Assembly: GCA_024743115.1 (NCBI GenBank) | Contig: JANSXC010000019.1 | Span: forward strand, 1 to 64,000 | Reading direction: 5' to 3' | DNA length: 64,000 bases | From: a bacterium | Lineage (GTDB): Bacteria > Planctomycetota > UBA1135 > UBA2386 | Part shown: one piece after another, positions 8,812 through 17,970 of the stretch | Numbering within the stretch: the stretch's first letter is position 1 | Layout of the letters: each line of letters begins with the position of its first letter | Position numbers and translations under genes: made by a program | The notes under the pieces: model-generated | The model's input: only the letters and a program-made list of their open reading frames with translations | The model's database searches: none | What the model was told of the DNA's origin: nothing

Positions 8812-9762
8812 TCAGGCCATCGCTTCGAGCTCGATGCGCGTGCGCGTGACGAACTCGCGGCGGTGCTCGGGCGTCAAGACCGCGAGAAAGACCTCCTGAC
8901 TGTAGTCGCTCGTGTTGGCGAACAACCGCAGGTCACTGCCCGAGCGCTCGAGCAACTCGGCGAACTGGATGAGCACATCCGTGTCGAGCCAATCCTCATC
9001 GACGCCGAGGCCCCAATGGCAGAGCTCGCCGCGGCACCGAAACCGCACCCAGGCCACGCCCCCGTGCCCGCTTTCTGGCTGGTCGACGTGATCTTCGATC
9101 GACGAGATCGGCAGCTCGCCGCCGACCATCCGCGCCAGCCGCTGCAGAACGCGAACATAGGAACCCGGACCTTCGATGCACTCCACATCACATAGCCACA
9201 GGCGATCTGCAATCGGCGTGAAGGGTTCGCGTTGGATCTCCGCGGCCAGCACTTCCGCAAGGCAACCAAACGGCCGCCGCTCGCACTCGTCGAACGGTGA
9301 GTGATCCTCGAGGTCCTCGGTCGTCACGCCGGGATTGCAGACGATGCCGAGCTTCGCGAAGAACTCGAACTGCAGGTCGATCGGCACGATCGGGCCAGGG
9401 TCGAGCTCCGCCGCGATCCACCGGCGCACGTGGAAGTCGCGGTAGCCGCGCGCTTGCAGATGGCGCGCGACGTTCTGGCCGTCGCGCCGCGCCGTGAACA
9501 GGTCGATCCGCAGCTGCTCCCACTCGGACTTCGCCCGTTCGATCTCCGCCTCGAACAAACGCTGGCGCCGCAGATCCCGAACTCCACCGACAGCCACCAC
9601 CGGCCCCAGAATGGCCGTGAACGCCATCGAGCCACCGACGAACCCGGCATCCCAAAGCATCGCGGTTGCCACGATCCCGAAGAGCCCGACCGCCGAACCC
9701 ACCACGATCTTGCCCTTGGCCGACAGGCCGAGCAGCTGCTCCTCGAACTCCGGTTCCACCAT
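8812..9762 (-). CDS. Membrane protein of unknown function with cytoplasmic domain
   Basis: A 316-residue protein starting at ATG 9762. Two adjacent transmembrane helices lie near the N-terminus (about residues 17-37 and 42-60, KIVVGSAVGLFGIVATAMLW and SMAFTAILGPVVAVGGV). A charged helical stretch and a roughly 200-residue soluble domain follow. The soluble part contains cysteines (VCNPG, DECERRPFGC, WLCDVEC) and LCHWGLGVDEDWLDTDVLIQFAELL, but I do not recognise the family and see no nucleotide-binding or catalytic motif. It lies 58 bases downstream of the next leftward gene (stop at 9821). Confidence 0.65.
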   Translation of the reverse strand: MVEPEFEEQLLGLSAKGKIVVGSAVGLFGIVATAMLWDAGFVGGSMAFTAILGPVVAVGGVRDLRRQRLFEAEIERAKSEWEQLRIDLFTARRDGQNVARHLQARGYRDFHVRRWIAAELDPGPIVPIDLQFEFFAKLGIVCNPGVTTEDLEDHSPFDECERRPFGCLAEVLAAEIQREPFTPIADRLWLCDVECIEGPGSYVRVLQRLARMVGGELPISSIEDHVDQPESGHGGVAWVRFRCRGELCHWGLGVDEDWLDTDVLIQFAELLERSGSDLRLFANTSDYSQEVFLAVLTPEHRREFVTRTRIELEAMA

Positions 9763-9820
9763 GCTGCGACCAGCGAAGCGCGCAGCAAACGCCCTGCCAA
9801 GACCCTGTCACGATCACCGC

Positions 9821-11857
9821 CTATCGCATGCTTCGGCCCACGGCTTCCGGTTCGACGTCCGGCGTCCGCCGCCGGCCGATCAGCCGGATACCTGCCGGCA
9901 CCCCGTCGATCACACAGCGGCCGTCGGCGTCCACCCGCCCCGACCACAGCGGCTGCCGACTCTCCCAGCCTGCCATCACCCACGCGACCGTGGCACCGGG
10001 ATCCAGCCCTTCGCATGCCACATCGACCGTGTGACCGGCCACGAACTCGGGCTGGATCGTGGAGGTCCGAGGCGGGTAGTGGATCTTCGCGAACGCGATT
10101 CGATGCGGCGCATCGAGTTCGCGGAAGAACAGTTCTTGGGTCGACCGCGGCGCGAGCACGCGAGGCATCGGTACATCGTCGACATGCGACGGCCCGCGCA
10201 CGTCGAGACGGCGCACCTCGCCGGTCGACACCGAACGACTGAACACCTCGAGCGGCCGACCGCGAAGTTCGGGTGGCAACTCGAGCAGCCAGGCATTGCG
10301 TGGCTCGACGGCGAGATAGAACTCGTGGGTCTTGCCGGCTTCGAACGGCTCACGGATTCCGGGGCCGTTCTCGATCGCGAGCGTCGCGCCCGGCTGGCGC
10401 AGCCAACCCGGTGCCTGTGGCTCGATGCTGAGCAGGCCGGGGTGGAAGCCGCGCAGCTCGTAGATCGTTTCGAACGTGAGCGGCAGGCCCTCGAATACGA
10501 ACTCGTGCGCCTGTCGACTGGCCGGAATCGCATGGATCATCAGCGCACCGAGCGCGTGCTCCACGTCCGGCAGGGCTTCGGCCGCAGGCACCAGCGCTTT
10601 GCTCGCCCGGTCGCGAAGGTCGAGCTTGACGAACACGCTGCTGCCAGCCGGCGGCTCGATCCGGCCGAGATCGACGTCGCGGTCCGCGAGTTCGCACGCC
10701 GCCGAAGCGAACTGCACCACGTGCCCGGAGCGCCACCACGAACGCACGACATAGGTCCCCGGCGTGAGGTCGCGGAACTCGAACGCCCCCATGTCGGAAG
10801 CGACGAGGAACCCGAGCTGTTCGCAGTTCGCGACCGCAGGTCCGTTCGAAGGCGTGATGGTCTCGATCCGATAGAGTTTGACCTGCGGAGGTAGCTCGGC
10901 ACCGATCGACGGGAAGATCCCACGGATCGCAGCCGTCGCCGGCACTTCGACGTCGAAACGCCGCACTTCGCCCGCCGTGATCGCGAACCTTCCCGACAGC
11001 AGTTGCGGCGCTCGCTGCCCAACGACCGCTCGGCCGAGCCCGTCTTCGCGCGCTGAGCCTGACTCGTGTCCGGGCTGCATTCGCACCGGACCGCCACGCT
11101 CGAGCCCCCACCGGTATCGCTCGCCCGCGCGCAGTCCGACGACTCGCGCGACGCCGCCGTGAACCTCGCACCGCGCAGGCATCGCTTCCCGCTCGCCGGC
11201 CCACCACGAACCATCCCGCCGCTGCGTGAGTTCGAGCTGCGGATCCGCGTCGTAAGCGTCGTAGAGCCGCACCATCGCCGGCCAGTCGTGACTCCAGTCC
11301 CCGACGCGCGGACATTCGGGCAGCACGACGACGCTCGCGGCGTAGTCTTCGTTCACGCGCTCGCCGTGAAAGCGCAGCTCGAGCGCACCGGCCGGCTCGA
11401 GCGCCAGGACGATCCGCGGGCTACGGGCACTACCCGCGTCGCTGGCGGGCATCTTCGGCAGTCGCGCGCGAAACCCGACGTGTCCCGCAGCGGCCACCGA
11501 GAAGATCGCATCGGCGGGCGGCACGGCAATCACACCATCGGATCCCGTTCGCGAACGGCAATCGCCCCACGCAACCTCCGCATCCGCCACCGGGTCGCCG
11601 TGGACGCTGTCGACGACGAGCATCTGGCCCGTCCAGGCAGCGGGGTCGACCAGCTCACGCTGATCGCCCACGGAACTCGATCGCGACGTCGCGGCATCGA
11701 CCCGTTCGACGCGCATGACGTCGGGCGCCTCGTTCGCGGGTCGCAACTCCTGCGGTTCGACACCGATCGCAACCGACACGAACCAGCCCAGCAAGACCAG
11801 GCCGATGAGAACAAGAATCGAGAGGAAAGCCCTCGCAAGGGCGGCAGGAAGCGTCAC
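9821..11857 (-). CDS. Large membrane-anchored protein with carboxypeptidase-regulatory-like segments
   Basis: I place the start at GTG 11857, which follows a strong GAGGAG ribosome binding site and begins directly with a membrane segment (about residues 4-30, AALARAFLSILVLIGLVLLGWF). The frame upstream of it is not protein-like. The product is about 678 residues. The body contains several beta-sandwich stretches of the CarboxypepD_reg/SpaA style: LVVDSVHGDPVADAEVAWGD near the N-terminus, then GAFEFRDLTPGTYVVRSWW in the middle, and DADGRCVIDGVPAGIRLIG close to the end. The family is not recognised exactly. It is likely a surface-exposed protein anchored in the inner membrane. Confidence 0.72.
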   Translation of the reverse strand: MTLPAALARAFLSILVLIGLVLLGWFVSVAIGVEPQELRPANEAPDVMRVERVDAATSRSSSVGDQRELVDPAAWTGQMLVVDSVHGDPVADAEVAWGDCRSRTGSDGVIAVPPADAIFSVAAAGHVGFRARLPKMPASDAGSARSPRIVLALEPAGALELRFHGERVNEDYAASVVVLPECPRVGDWSHDWPAMVRLYDAYDADPQLELTQRRDGSWWAGEREAMPARCEVHGGVARVVGLRAGERYRWGLERGGPVRMQPGHESGSAREDGLGRAVVGQRAPQLLSGRFAITAGEVRRFDVEVPATAAIRGIFPSIGAELPPQVKLYRIETITPSNGPAVANCEQLGFLVASDMGAFEFRDLTPGTYVVRSWWRSGHVVQFASAACELADRDVDLGRIEPPAGSSVFVKLDLRDRASKALVPAAEALPDVEHALGALMIHAIPASRQAHEFVFEGLPLTFETIYELRGFHPGLLSIEPQAPGWLRQPGATLAIENGPGIREPFEAGKTHEFYLAVEPRNAWLLELPPELRGRPLEVFSRSVSTGEVRRLDVRGPSHVDDVPMPRVLAPRSTQELFFRELDAPHRIAFAKIHYPPRTSTIQPEFVAGHTVDVACEGLDPGATVAWVMAGWESRQPLWSGRVDADGRCVIDGVPAGIRLIGRRRTPDVEPEAVGRSMR

Positions 11858-11975
11858 GGATTGCTCCTCGCGGCAGCAGAATGGCGGGATGGACGGACGA
11901 AGGGCGGAACCGGGCGTCCGGGCATGCCGTTCCACGCCCGGGTGAACCCGGCCGCGAAACGGCATTCTGGGGGCA

Positions 11976-12638
11976 CTAGCAGTCGCCTTCGACGAGGGTC
12001 GCTGCCGCGTAGGCGTTGGCACGCACGGCCTGGAAGCAGAAGCCATCCGGCGCGTAGCCGCGGAGCAGGATGACGGAGTTCGTCGCCGTGTAGAAGCTGA
12101 ACGAGTTCTCGCAGCACAGCCCGAACGACTGGCTCGCGCCGGTGCCGTTGCCGAAACCACCCATGTTGGCGCGGTGTGCGTAGACGGCGTTCGCGGACTT
12201 GCCGCCGCTGCAGCTCGTGCTCGCCGTCGCCGAAGCGCTCGCGAACAGATCGATCGGATCGATGATCTGCGGGACGGTCAGCAGCGAACCGGCGTAGACG
12301 TTGTCGTAGATGATGCCGTACTGGCTGCCGACGTAGGTCCACTGACCCGACGAGCCACCCGTCGCCGAGGTACTGGCTTCGAACGTCTGCACCGGGCCCT
12401 GGTTGTAGTCCAGCAGGCCCGACGCGAGCGCCTGATTGGCGTCGCAAGACGCGCCGACCCGAATCGACGCATAGATCACGCCATTGTCGATCAGGGCGTT
12501 GTTCGCCGTGTTGTTCTGTGGCACCGAGAAGATGGTCGGACCACCGATCCACGGCGCGGCGATCGTGATGTTTTGAGCGGTCGCAGTGGCCGAGAGGCCG
12601 AGTGCGAACAGAGCGGTAGCTAGGAAACGTGACTTCAT
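11976..12638 (-). CDS. Secreted protein of unknown function
   Basis: The ATG at 12638 gives a signal peptide MKSRFLATALFALGLSATATAQ and has GAAGGA at suitable spacing; an ATG three codons upstream (12647) lies too close to that site. The mature protein (about 198 residues) is rich in Asn, Ser, Thr and Ala with four or more cysteines (GASCDANQ, STSCSGGK, LCCENSF, GFCFQ and a C-terminal Cys), suggesting a disulfide-bonded extracellular fold. No family recognised. It ends 118 bases before the start of the large anchored protein gene on the same strand. Confidence 0.68.
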   Translation of the reverse strand: MKSRFLATALFALGLSATATAQNITIAAPWIGGPTIFSVPQNNTANNALIDNGVIYASIRVGASCDANQALASGLLDYNQGPVQTFEASTSATGGSSGQWTYVGSQYGIIYDNVYAGSLLTVPQIIDPIDLFASASATASTSCSGGKSANAVYAHRANMGGFGNGTGASQSFGLCCENSFSFYTATNSVILLRGYAPDGFCFQAVRANAYAAATLVEGDC

Positions 12639-12848
12639 GGGTTTCATCCTTCGCTGAAGAGCGGTTGGGAGAACGACCCCGACGTCGGCCGTGACGCATC
12701 ACGACAACGATGCGTTCGATCCCGGCCGACGATCGCCGGGTCGATCGCAAGACGACGGCCGTCTCGCGATGTCACGCGTTTTGTCTTCGGCGACGCAATC
12801 GCCAGCAAACGCGCCTGACACGGGACGAGCTGTCCCGTGGCAAGGACA

Positions 12849-13280
12849 CTACTTGTCTCGCGACCGCGTCGCGGCCTTGATCATGGCCTCGCGGGTCTTC
12901 CTCTCCAATCGCGCCGCGAGCCACTTGCCATGTACCGCGTCCGCGACTCCTACCTTGAACGCCGTCATGTTCGGGGCGACACCCTCGACCTCGACGGCAA
13001 CCGCCTTCCCGGTCCACGACACGGCCTCGAGCCGCGCCCGCTTCTCCGCCACATCCCGTGATTGGAGCTCGACGCCGAACTGCGGCATTGCCGACTCGGC
13101 CGCGGCCACGACCTGCTCAATCGACAGATCGGAGCTGCCCCGCGCCCAACGCCAGACAACCGCGGGCTTCGCGGGAGCCGCGGGGGGCTCGGCAACCGCC
13201 GAGGCTTCCGGGACGTGACACGCCCCGAGCAGACCGAGGCCACAACCGACGAGAACACAACCGAGCATGGATCGCTGCAT
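12849..13280 (-). CDS. Lipoprotein, DUF3568-like
   Basis: The ATG at 13280 starts a lipoprotein signal (MQRSMLGCVLVGCGLGLLGAC, lipobox LLGAC, Cys about 21); the longer open frame above it is out of context. The mature part of about 120 residues has the layout of small DUF3568-type lipoproteins: SIEQVVAAAESAMPQFGVELQSRDV, then a beta-strand segment KAVAVEVEGVAPNMTAFKVGV, and a C-terminal helix (WLAARLERKTREAM). Family membership is by eye and tentative. It sits 70 bases after the start of the next leftward region, just downstream of the porin stop-to-start order on the same strand (porin ends at 13351). Confidence 0.62.
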   Translation of the reverse strand: MQRSMLGCVLVGCGLGLLGACHVPEASAVAEPPAAPAKPAVVWRWARGSSDLSIEQVVAAAESAMPQFGVELQSRDVAEKRARLEAVSWTGKAVAVEVEGVAPNMTAFKVGVADAVHGKWLAARLERKTREAMIKAATRSRDK

Positions 13281-13350
13281 GACTTCCTCTCTGAGAACGC
13301 AACCGTAGTTCGCAACCCCTCCCGCTGAAGCAAACCGCGGACCGGCCCAG

Positions 13351-14688
13351 CTAAAAGTCGAGGTGGAACCGCACGGCAAACGCATCCGACGTGCCGTCGC
13401 CGAGCAACCGATCGCCGAGTTCGTCGTGCGTCCACTGGAACTGCACCTTGGTGCGCGCGTTGAGATACCAGTTGAGCCCGAGCGTCGTCGCCGTGAGCGC
13501 GCGGCCCGACGCGGTGTCATCGAAGTCGCTGCGCGAGATGCGCGCCGCAATCTCGAACGCGCCCCAGCCACCGTCCTGGAGAGGTTCGGCGGGGACGACG
13601 CGGCCGAACGTCGCGCTACCGCGATCGTACGGGATCTCTTCCCCCGTGAGCATCCACCGTGCCTGCACATAGCCGCTGCGGAACTCCTGCGAGCCCGACG
13701 GCTGATCGACGACCGCGGCGCGCGCCTCGGCCTGCACGACGGCACGACCGAGCCCGATCGCGGCCTCGACGTTGAACAGGTCGACGCCATCCGCGGGGAT
13801 CGCGCCGGTGTCGAGAAACAGCGGCACCGAGGGCGGCGTCGCGTTGGCCGCGCCGCCGAACAGCTCGCTCGGACCGGCGAATCGCACGGTCCCGTTGGCA
13901 GGATCGTTCCGCGAGTAGTCGAACCCGAGGTGCACGAGCGGACCATCCTCGGACTCCTGCACGACCCCGGTGATGCGCGTCGCAACGCCGTAGCCACCGC
14001 TATCGGACAGCACGTTGCCGAACGGATCGGTCCCGAAGCGATAGCCGGAAATCGCCCAGGTCATGCGTTCGTCGTACGCGGTATCGAAGACCTGCACGCC
14101 GGTCTGCCGGAACGGCGTCATGACAAATGCCTGGTTACGCTCGAGGAACGGCAGCACGCGCACGCTCGTGAGCTCGTCCATGCCGAACGGCTGGCGGTAG
14201 CGCCCGACCCGCACCTTGCCGACCGGCGTGTCGTCGATCTGCGCCCAGACGTCGACGAACGTCGCCTGCTGCAACGCGGCATCGAACTCGACGATGTAGC
14301 TCACGTTCTCGGCCACGCGCCCCGTTGCCGCGAGCCGCGCGCGCCGAAAACCGGTCGGGTCGTCGATGTCACCGAGGATCGCCTTGCTCGCGGTGTCCTG
14401 CGAGTAGAACGCCGCGTCCGCATGGAAGAAGCCGGTAATGCGAACGGTCGGAAACGTCGGGGCGTCGGTGCGCTCCTGCTCAACCGCCACTTCCGTGACC
14501 GGCGTCGCCTCGCCGCGGCCCTCGAGTGCCTCGATCCGGCGCAACAGCTCGGCCACCGTCGGCTCGCGACCGGCAGGCTCCTGGGCGAGGACACCGCCGC
14601 CAGCGAGCAACAACGCGAGAGCAAGCGCGAGTGGGCGTATGAGCGGGCGCAAGGCCGTGGACGAAGCGGAGGAGAAGGTGCGGGACAT
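13351..14688 (-). CDS. OprP/OprO-type outer-membrane porin
   Basis: I start at ATG 14688, which gives a signal peptide (residues 1-36, ending GGGVLAQ). A short periplasmic coiled coil follows (VAELLRRIEALEG), as in OprP-like porins. From about residue 65 the sequence alternates in amphipathic beta strands (VRITGFFHADAAFYSQD, RRARLAATGRVAENVSYIVEFD, FVDVWAQID) through to a C-terminal phenylalanine (FAVRFHLDF), the usual outer-membrane beta-signal. This matches the phosphate-selective porin O/P family (PF07396). The protein forms a passive pore; anion selectivity is known for the family but cannot be read here. No phosphate genes are adjacent. Confidence 0.85.
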   Translation of the reverse strand: MSRTFSSASSTALRPLIRPLALALALLLAGGGVLAQEPAGREPTVAELLRRIEALEGRGEATPVTEVAVEQERTDAPTFPTVRITGFFHADAAFYSQDTASKAILGDIDDPTGFRRARLAATGRVAENVSYIVEFDAALQQATFVDVWAQIDDTPVGKVRVGRYRQPFGMDELTSVRVLPFLERNQAFVMTPFRQTGVQVFDTAYDERMTWAISGYRFGTDPFGNVLSDSGGYGVATRITGVVQESEDGPLVHLGFDYSRNDPANGTVRFAGPSELFGGAANATPPSVPLFLDTGAIPADGVDLFNVEAAIGLGRAVVQAEARAAVVDQPSGSQEFRSGYVQARWMLTGEEIPYDRGSATFGRVVPAEPLQDGGWGAFEIAARISRSDFDDTASGRALTATTLGLNWYLNARTKVQFQWTHDELGDRLLGDGTSDAFAVRFHLDF

Positions 14689-14714
14689 GGCAACGGGAGG
14701 CGAGAGGGCGCCGA

Positions 14715-15527
14715 TCAACCGAGCTTGCGATACACGCCGAGGACGCAGTGCTCGGGATACGGCATGCCCAGCGACCGGCACAGCGTGCGGGTGCCGAGCT
14801 CGAGCTCGTTCATCGTGCGGAAACGCTGGAACGTGCGGCAGTCGTCGAGCCGGGCGAACGCAGCCTCGGTCATCTGCGCGCCGGCAAACAGCCGCCGCAG
14901 TGTCGAACGCGTATTCATCCGGAAACAGGTCGGAAACGTGTCCTTGGGCTGCGTGCCCCAGAGCCACGACTTGACGACGTGACGCAGCCCCATCGGCGCC
15001 AGCCGCGTGAGCAACGGCATCGGCGAGAACCCGAACACGGTGTAGATCACGGCGACGCCACCGGGCCGCAGCGCCGCCGCGATGCGGTCGACGCACGCTC
15101 CCGGATTGCTGATGTGCTCCGCAACCATCCGCAGCGTGATCACGTCGAACTCGGCGTTGCCATCGAAGGTGTCGATGCCGCCCGCGACCTTCTCGTGCAC
15201 CCAGACGTTCTCCTCGAGCGTCGGGTCGGGGTCGAGTCCGACGAGCCGCCCACAGCGCTCGGACAAGGACCGCGCCAGCGCATGATTGCTCGGGAACAGT
15301 TCGCGGCCACAGCCGACGTCGAGCCAGCTCGAGCCCGGCACCACGAGCCCGGCCACGAACGCCTCGTAGTAGTCGTCGGGCGTGTAGTAGTCGTAGCGCT
15401 GCCGCAGCTGCGGCCCCCACCCGAGGTTCTCCTTGCCGTAGCGGATGTGGAACATCTGCTGCAGCGCGGCCCGGTCGGGCAGACGCACGAGCACGGCTCC
15501 ACCGGTCGTGACGGGATCGCTGTTCAC
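14715..15527 (-). CDS. Class I SAM-dependent methyltransferase
   Basis: The product is about 270 residues from GTG 15527, 11 bases after the upstream gene's stop. Residues about 60-180 form a Rossmann-type methyltransferase fold: motif I SSWLDVGCGRELFPSN, an acidic residue after strand 2 (LVGLDPDP), motif IV-like EFDVITLRMVAEHI and the post-IV strand GGVAVIYTVFGF. This is the Methyltransf_11/23 style used on small molecules, lipids or glycans. The N-terminal MFHIRYGKENLGWGPQLRQRYDYYTPDDYYEAF helps recognise substrate. It is co-directional and close to the aldo/keto reductase, so the two are probably one transcript. The substrate is unknown. Confidence 0.8.
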   Translation of the reverse strand: MNSDPVTTGGAVLVRLPDRAALQQMFHIRYGKENLGWGPQLRQRYDYYTPDDYYEAFVAGLVVPGSSWLDVGCGRELFPSNHALARSLSERCGRLVGLDPDPTLEENVWVHEKVAGGIDTFDGNAEFDVITLRMVAEHISNPGACVDRIAAALRPGGVAVIYTVFGFSPMPLLTRLAPMGLRHVVKSWLWGTQPKDTFPTCFRMNTRSTLRRLFAGAQMTEAAFARLDDCRTFQRFRTMNELELGTRTLCRSLGMPYPEHCVLGVYRKLG

Positions 15528-15538
15528 GGTCGGAAAAA

Positions 15539-16525
15539 TCAGCTCGTTGCGGAGTCGGGGATCGTCTCCGGCATGACCGCCGGGAACAGTTCGTCGAGCT
15601 GAGCTCGAACATCGTCCGTCAGTTCGACGTCGACCGCGGACAGGTTGTGCGCGAGCTGCTCGGCACTGCGCGCGCCGACGAGCACGGACGAGATCCGTTG
15701 GTCGCGCATGCAGAACGCCAGCGCGAGCTGCGTCGCGGTCTTGCCGTGCTGCTCCGCAAGCTCGATGAGCCGGGCCGCCGCCGCCCGGCGCTCCTCGGTC
15801 ATGTAGCGCGAGATGAACTGACTGCCGGCCTTGGCCGTCGCCCGCGTGTTGTCGCCCGGGGCGCTGCCGGGCGGATACTTGCCGGTGAGCACACCCTGCG
15901 CGAGCGGCGAATAGACCAACTGACCGAGCCCGTAGCGTTGGCTCGTTGGCAGCACCTCGGCCTCGATGTAGCGATCGAACAGGTTGTAGAGCGGCTGATT
16001 GCTGATCGGCGCGGCGAACCCTTCTTTGCGGCACAGCTCGACGACTTCCGCGATGCGGTCCGCGGGCCATTGGCTGACGCCCCAGTAGAGCACCTCACCA
16101 CGCCGGATCAGATCGTCCATCGCGCGCGCCGTCTCGTGGATCGGCACCTCGGGATCGAACCGATGGCACTGGTAGAGGTCGACGTAATCCGTGCCGAGCC
16201 GCCGCAGCGAACCCTTGATCGACTCGTGGATGTGCTTGCGCGACAGGCCGCGATCGTTGACGTCGTCGCTCATCGGAAAGAAGCACTTCGTCGCCACCAC
16301 GCACTCGTGGCGCGGTAGATCCTTCAGCACTTCCGCGAGCGCCCGCTCCGCGGCCCCCGCGTTGTAGACGTCCGCCGTATCGAGCAGGTTGACGCCACCG
16401 TCCCGGGCGGCCTTGACGAGCGACCGGGTCGCGGAACCGTCGATGTTGGTCCCCATCGTGAGCCACGATCCGAGGCCGACCACACTGACCTTGAGCCCGG
16501 AGGCGCCGAGTTTCCGATACTGCAC
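15539..16525 (-). CDS. Aldo/keto reductase (KCNAB/YghZ-like)
   Basis: I choose GTG 16525, which begins at QYRKLGASGLKVSVVGLGSW, the standard start of the fold; longer in-frame starts (to 16612) add a non-homologous tail. About 328 residues, (beta/alpha)8 barrel, with the catalytic Asp-Tyr-Lys-His pattern visible: NLLDTADVYNAGAAE, VATKCFF and LYQCHRFD. C-terminal SSVLVGARSAEQLAHNL binds NADPH. These enzymes reduce aldehydes and ketones in the cytoplasm. It diverges from the asparaginase gene at 16569 with a 43-base gap and precedes the methyltransferase gene. Confidence 0.9.
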   Translation of the reverse strand: MQYRKLGASGLKVSVVGLGSWLTMGTNIDGSATRSLVKAARDGGVNLLDTADVYNAGAAERALAEVLKDLPRHECVVATKCFFPMSDDVNDRGLSRKHIHESIKGSLRRLGTDYVDLYQCHRFDPEVPIHETARAMDDLIRRGEVLYWGVSQWPADRIAEVVELCRKEGFAAPISNQPLYNLFDRYIEAEVLPTSQRYGLGQLVYSPLAQGVLTGKYPPGSAPGDNTRATAKAGSQFISRYMTEERRAAAARLIELAEQHGKTATQLALAFCMRDQRISSVLVGARSAEQLAHNLSAVDVELTDDVRAQLDELFPAVMPETIPDSATS

Positions 16526-16568
16526 GCGGAGTTTGTAGCAGGTCGGCCGCCCGGCTAGAAGTGCGCGC

Positions 16569-17105
16569 GTGGCAGACCCGTTGCGCATCGCCCTGATCTC
16601 GACCGGCGGCACGATCGAGAAGACCTATGACGAGCTCCAAGGCGTGCTCGACAACCGCGCCAGCGTGCTCGACGTGCTGCTCGGCAGCATGCAGCTGCAC
16701 GGTGTCGAGCTCGTCCGCGTGCCGCTGATGAGCAAGGACAGCCTCGAGATGACCGCCAGTGATCACGACCTGATCGCCAACACCGCCCAATCGATGGCCG
16801 AGACCCATGACGGCGTCATCATCGTGCACGGCACGGACACGCTCGCGATCACGGGCGAACGCATCCACGAACGGCTCGGCACACCGCGGATCCCGATCGT
16901 GCTGACGGGTGCCATGCGACCGTATGCCCTGCGCAAGACCGACGCGGTGCAGAACCTCACCGAGGCGCTGCTCGCGGTGCAGCTCGTCGCCCCCGGCGTC
17001 TATGTCGCGATGCACAACCGGGTGCTGCAGTTCCCCGGCGTCGTGAAGGATCGTAAGCGCGGCACGTTCGTGCACCTGAACGACGTGCAGCAGAACAACG
17101 GGTGA
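16569..17105 (+). CDS. Short asparaginase-domain protein
   Basis: A 178-residue protein starting at GTG 16569. It holds only the N-terminal, catalytic half of a type I/II asparaginase: STGGTIEKTYDE (nucleophile Thr region), VHGTDTLAITGERI (second Thr-Asp pair) and GAMRPYALRKTDA with the conserved Lys. Full asparaginases are about 320-350 residues with a second domain that completes the site from a neighbouring subunit; that domain is missing. Stand-alone short forms exist in bacterial genomes but their substrate is unclear. It is the first gene of a three-gene unit with a TPR protein and a rhomboid. Confidence 0.82.
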   Translation: MADPLRIALISTGGTIEKTYDELQGVLDNRASVLDVLLGSMQLHGVELVRVPLMSKDSLEMTASDHDLIANTAQSMAETHDGVIIVHGTDTLAITGERIHERLGTPRIPIVLTGAMRPYALRKTDAVQNLTEALLAVQLVAPGVYVAMHNRVLQFPGVVKDRKRGTFVHLNDVQQNNG

Positions 17106-17109
17106 AGTG

Positions 17110-17970
17110 ATGCCGGCCGACGGCTCCGACAGCAGCGCCCCCCCGATCCCCGCCCCGCCCACGGAGCCGGCGGTCAAGCTACCAACTTGGCGCGCGGCGC
17201 TGCAGACACTGCCGCTCGCAGCGATCTGGATCGCGACCATCGCGCCGCTGCTGCTCTGGCTGCTGGCGCGGCAGGATCCCGAACTCGCCGTGCGCATCAA
17301 GCAGGTGACCACGACCGCGGCGATCCGCGGCGGACTCGGACTCGCGCTGGTCGCGAGTGTCGGCGCACTGCTGTTTCCGCCGGTCCCGGCCTGGGTGCGG
17401 CTCATGTTCGAACGCCTGCGTCTGAGTTTCGCAAGCGACCGCGGACCACTGCTCAAGGCGCTCGCCGAACTCGAACACTTCGCGTCCGCCGCGCGCCATC
17501 TCGAGGTCGGCCGACTTGCGCTCACGCGTTCGGAACTGCCACTCGCGGCGGAACACCTGCATCGCGCGGTCGAGCTCGACCCGAGCATCGCCGGCGCGCA
17601 CCACCAGTTCGGCATCCTGCTGCGCCGCCTCGGACACCTGCAGCAGGCAGCGGTCGCGTTCCAGAACGCCGAACACCTGGATCCCGGCCACGCCTTCGGA
17701 GCGGCGCTGCTGGAGCTCGGGCGCTGTGCGCTGCTCGCGGGAGACGAACGCGCCGCGGCCGAGATCCTCGAGCGCCACCGCAAGGAGCACGGCGGCAGCA
17801 AGCAGAGCCACTACTGGCTGGGCAAGGCGCGAGCCGCAATCGGCGAGCATGACTCGGCGATCGCCGCGATGAAATACGCTGCCGAGCCGACGAAGCAGCG
17901 GCTCACGCCCGAGGAGAACTGGTTCCGCGCGCTTGCGCGCGTGTGGCTGTGGCGCGGAGGTAGGCGATGA
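17110..17970 (+). CDS. Membrane-anchored TPR protein
   Basis: The start is ATG 17110 (GTG at 17107 is in frame and equally near), five bases after the asparaginase stop. A Pro-rich start is followed by two transmembrane helices (about residues 34-54 and 73-93) and then a soluble TPR array from about 115 to 255, seen as ARHLEVGRLALTRSELPLAAEHLHRAVELDPS and AFQNAEHLDPGHAFGAALLELGRCALLAGDE. TPRs mediate protein contacts. Its 3' end overlaps the rhomboid start by four bases, which implies translational coupling. The pairing of a TPR protein with a rhomboid protease suggests a scaffold or quality-control role at the membrane. Confidence 0.78.
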   Translation: MPADGSDSSAPPIPAPPTEPAVKLPTWRAALQTLPLAAIWIATIAPLLLWLLARQDPELAVRIKQVTTTAAIRGGLGLALVASVGALLFPPVPAWVRLMFERLRLSFASDRGPLLKALAELEHFASAARHLEVGRLALTRSELPLAAEHLHRAVELDPSIAGAHHQFGILLRRLGHLQQAAVAFQNAEHLDPGHAFGAALLELGRCALLAGDERAAAEILERHRKEHGGSKQSHYWLGKARAAIGEHDSAIAAMKYAAEPTKQRLTPEENWFRALARVWLWRGGRR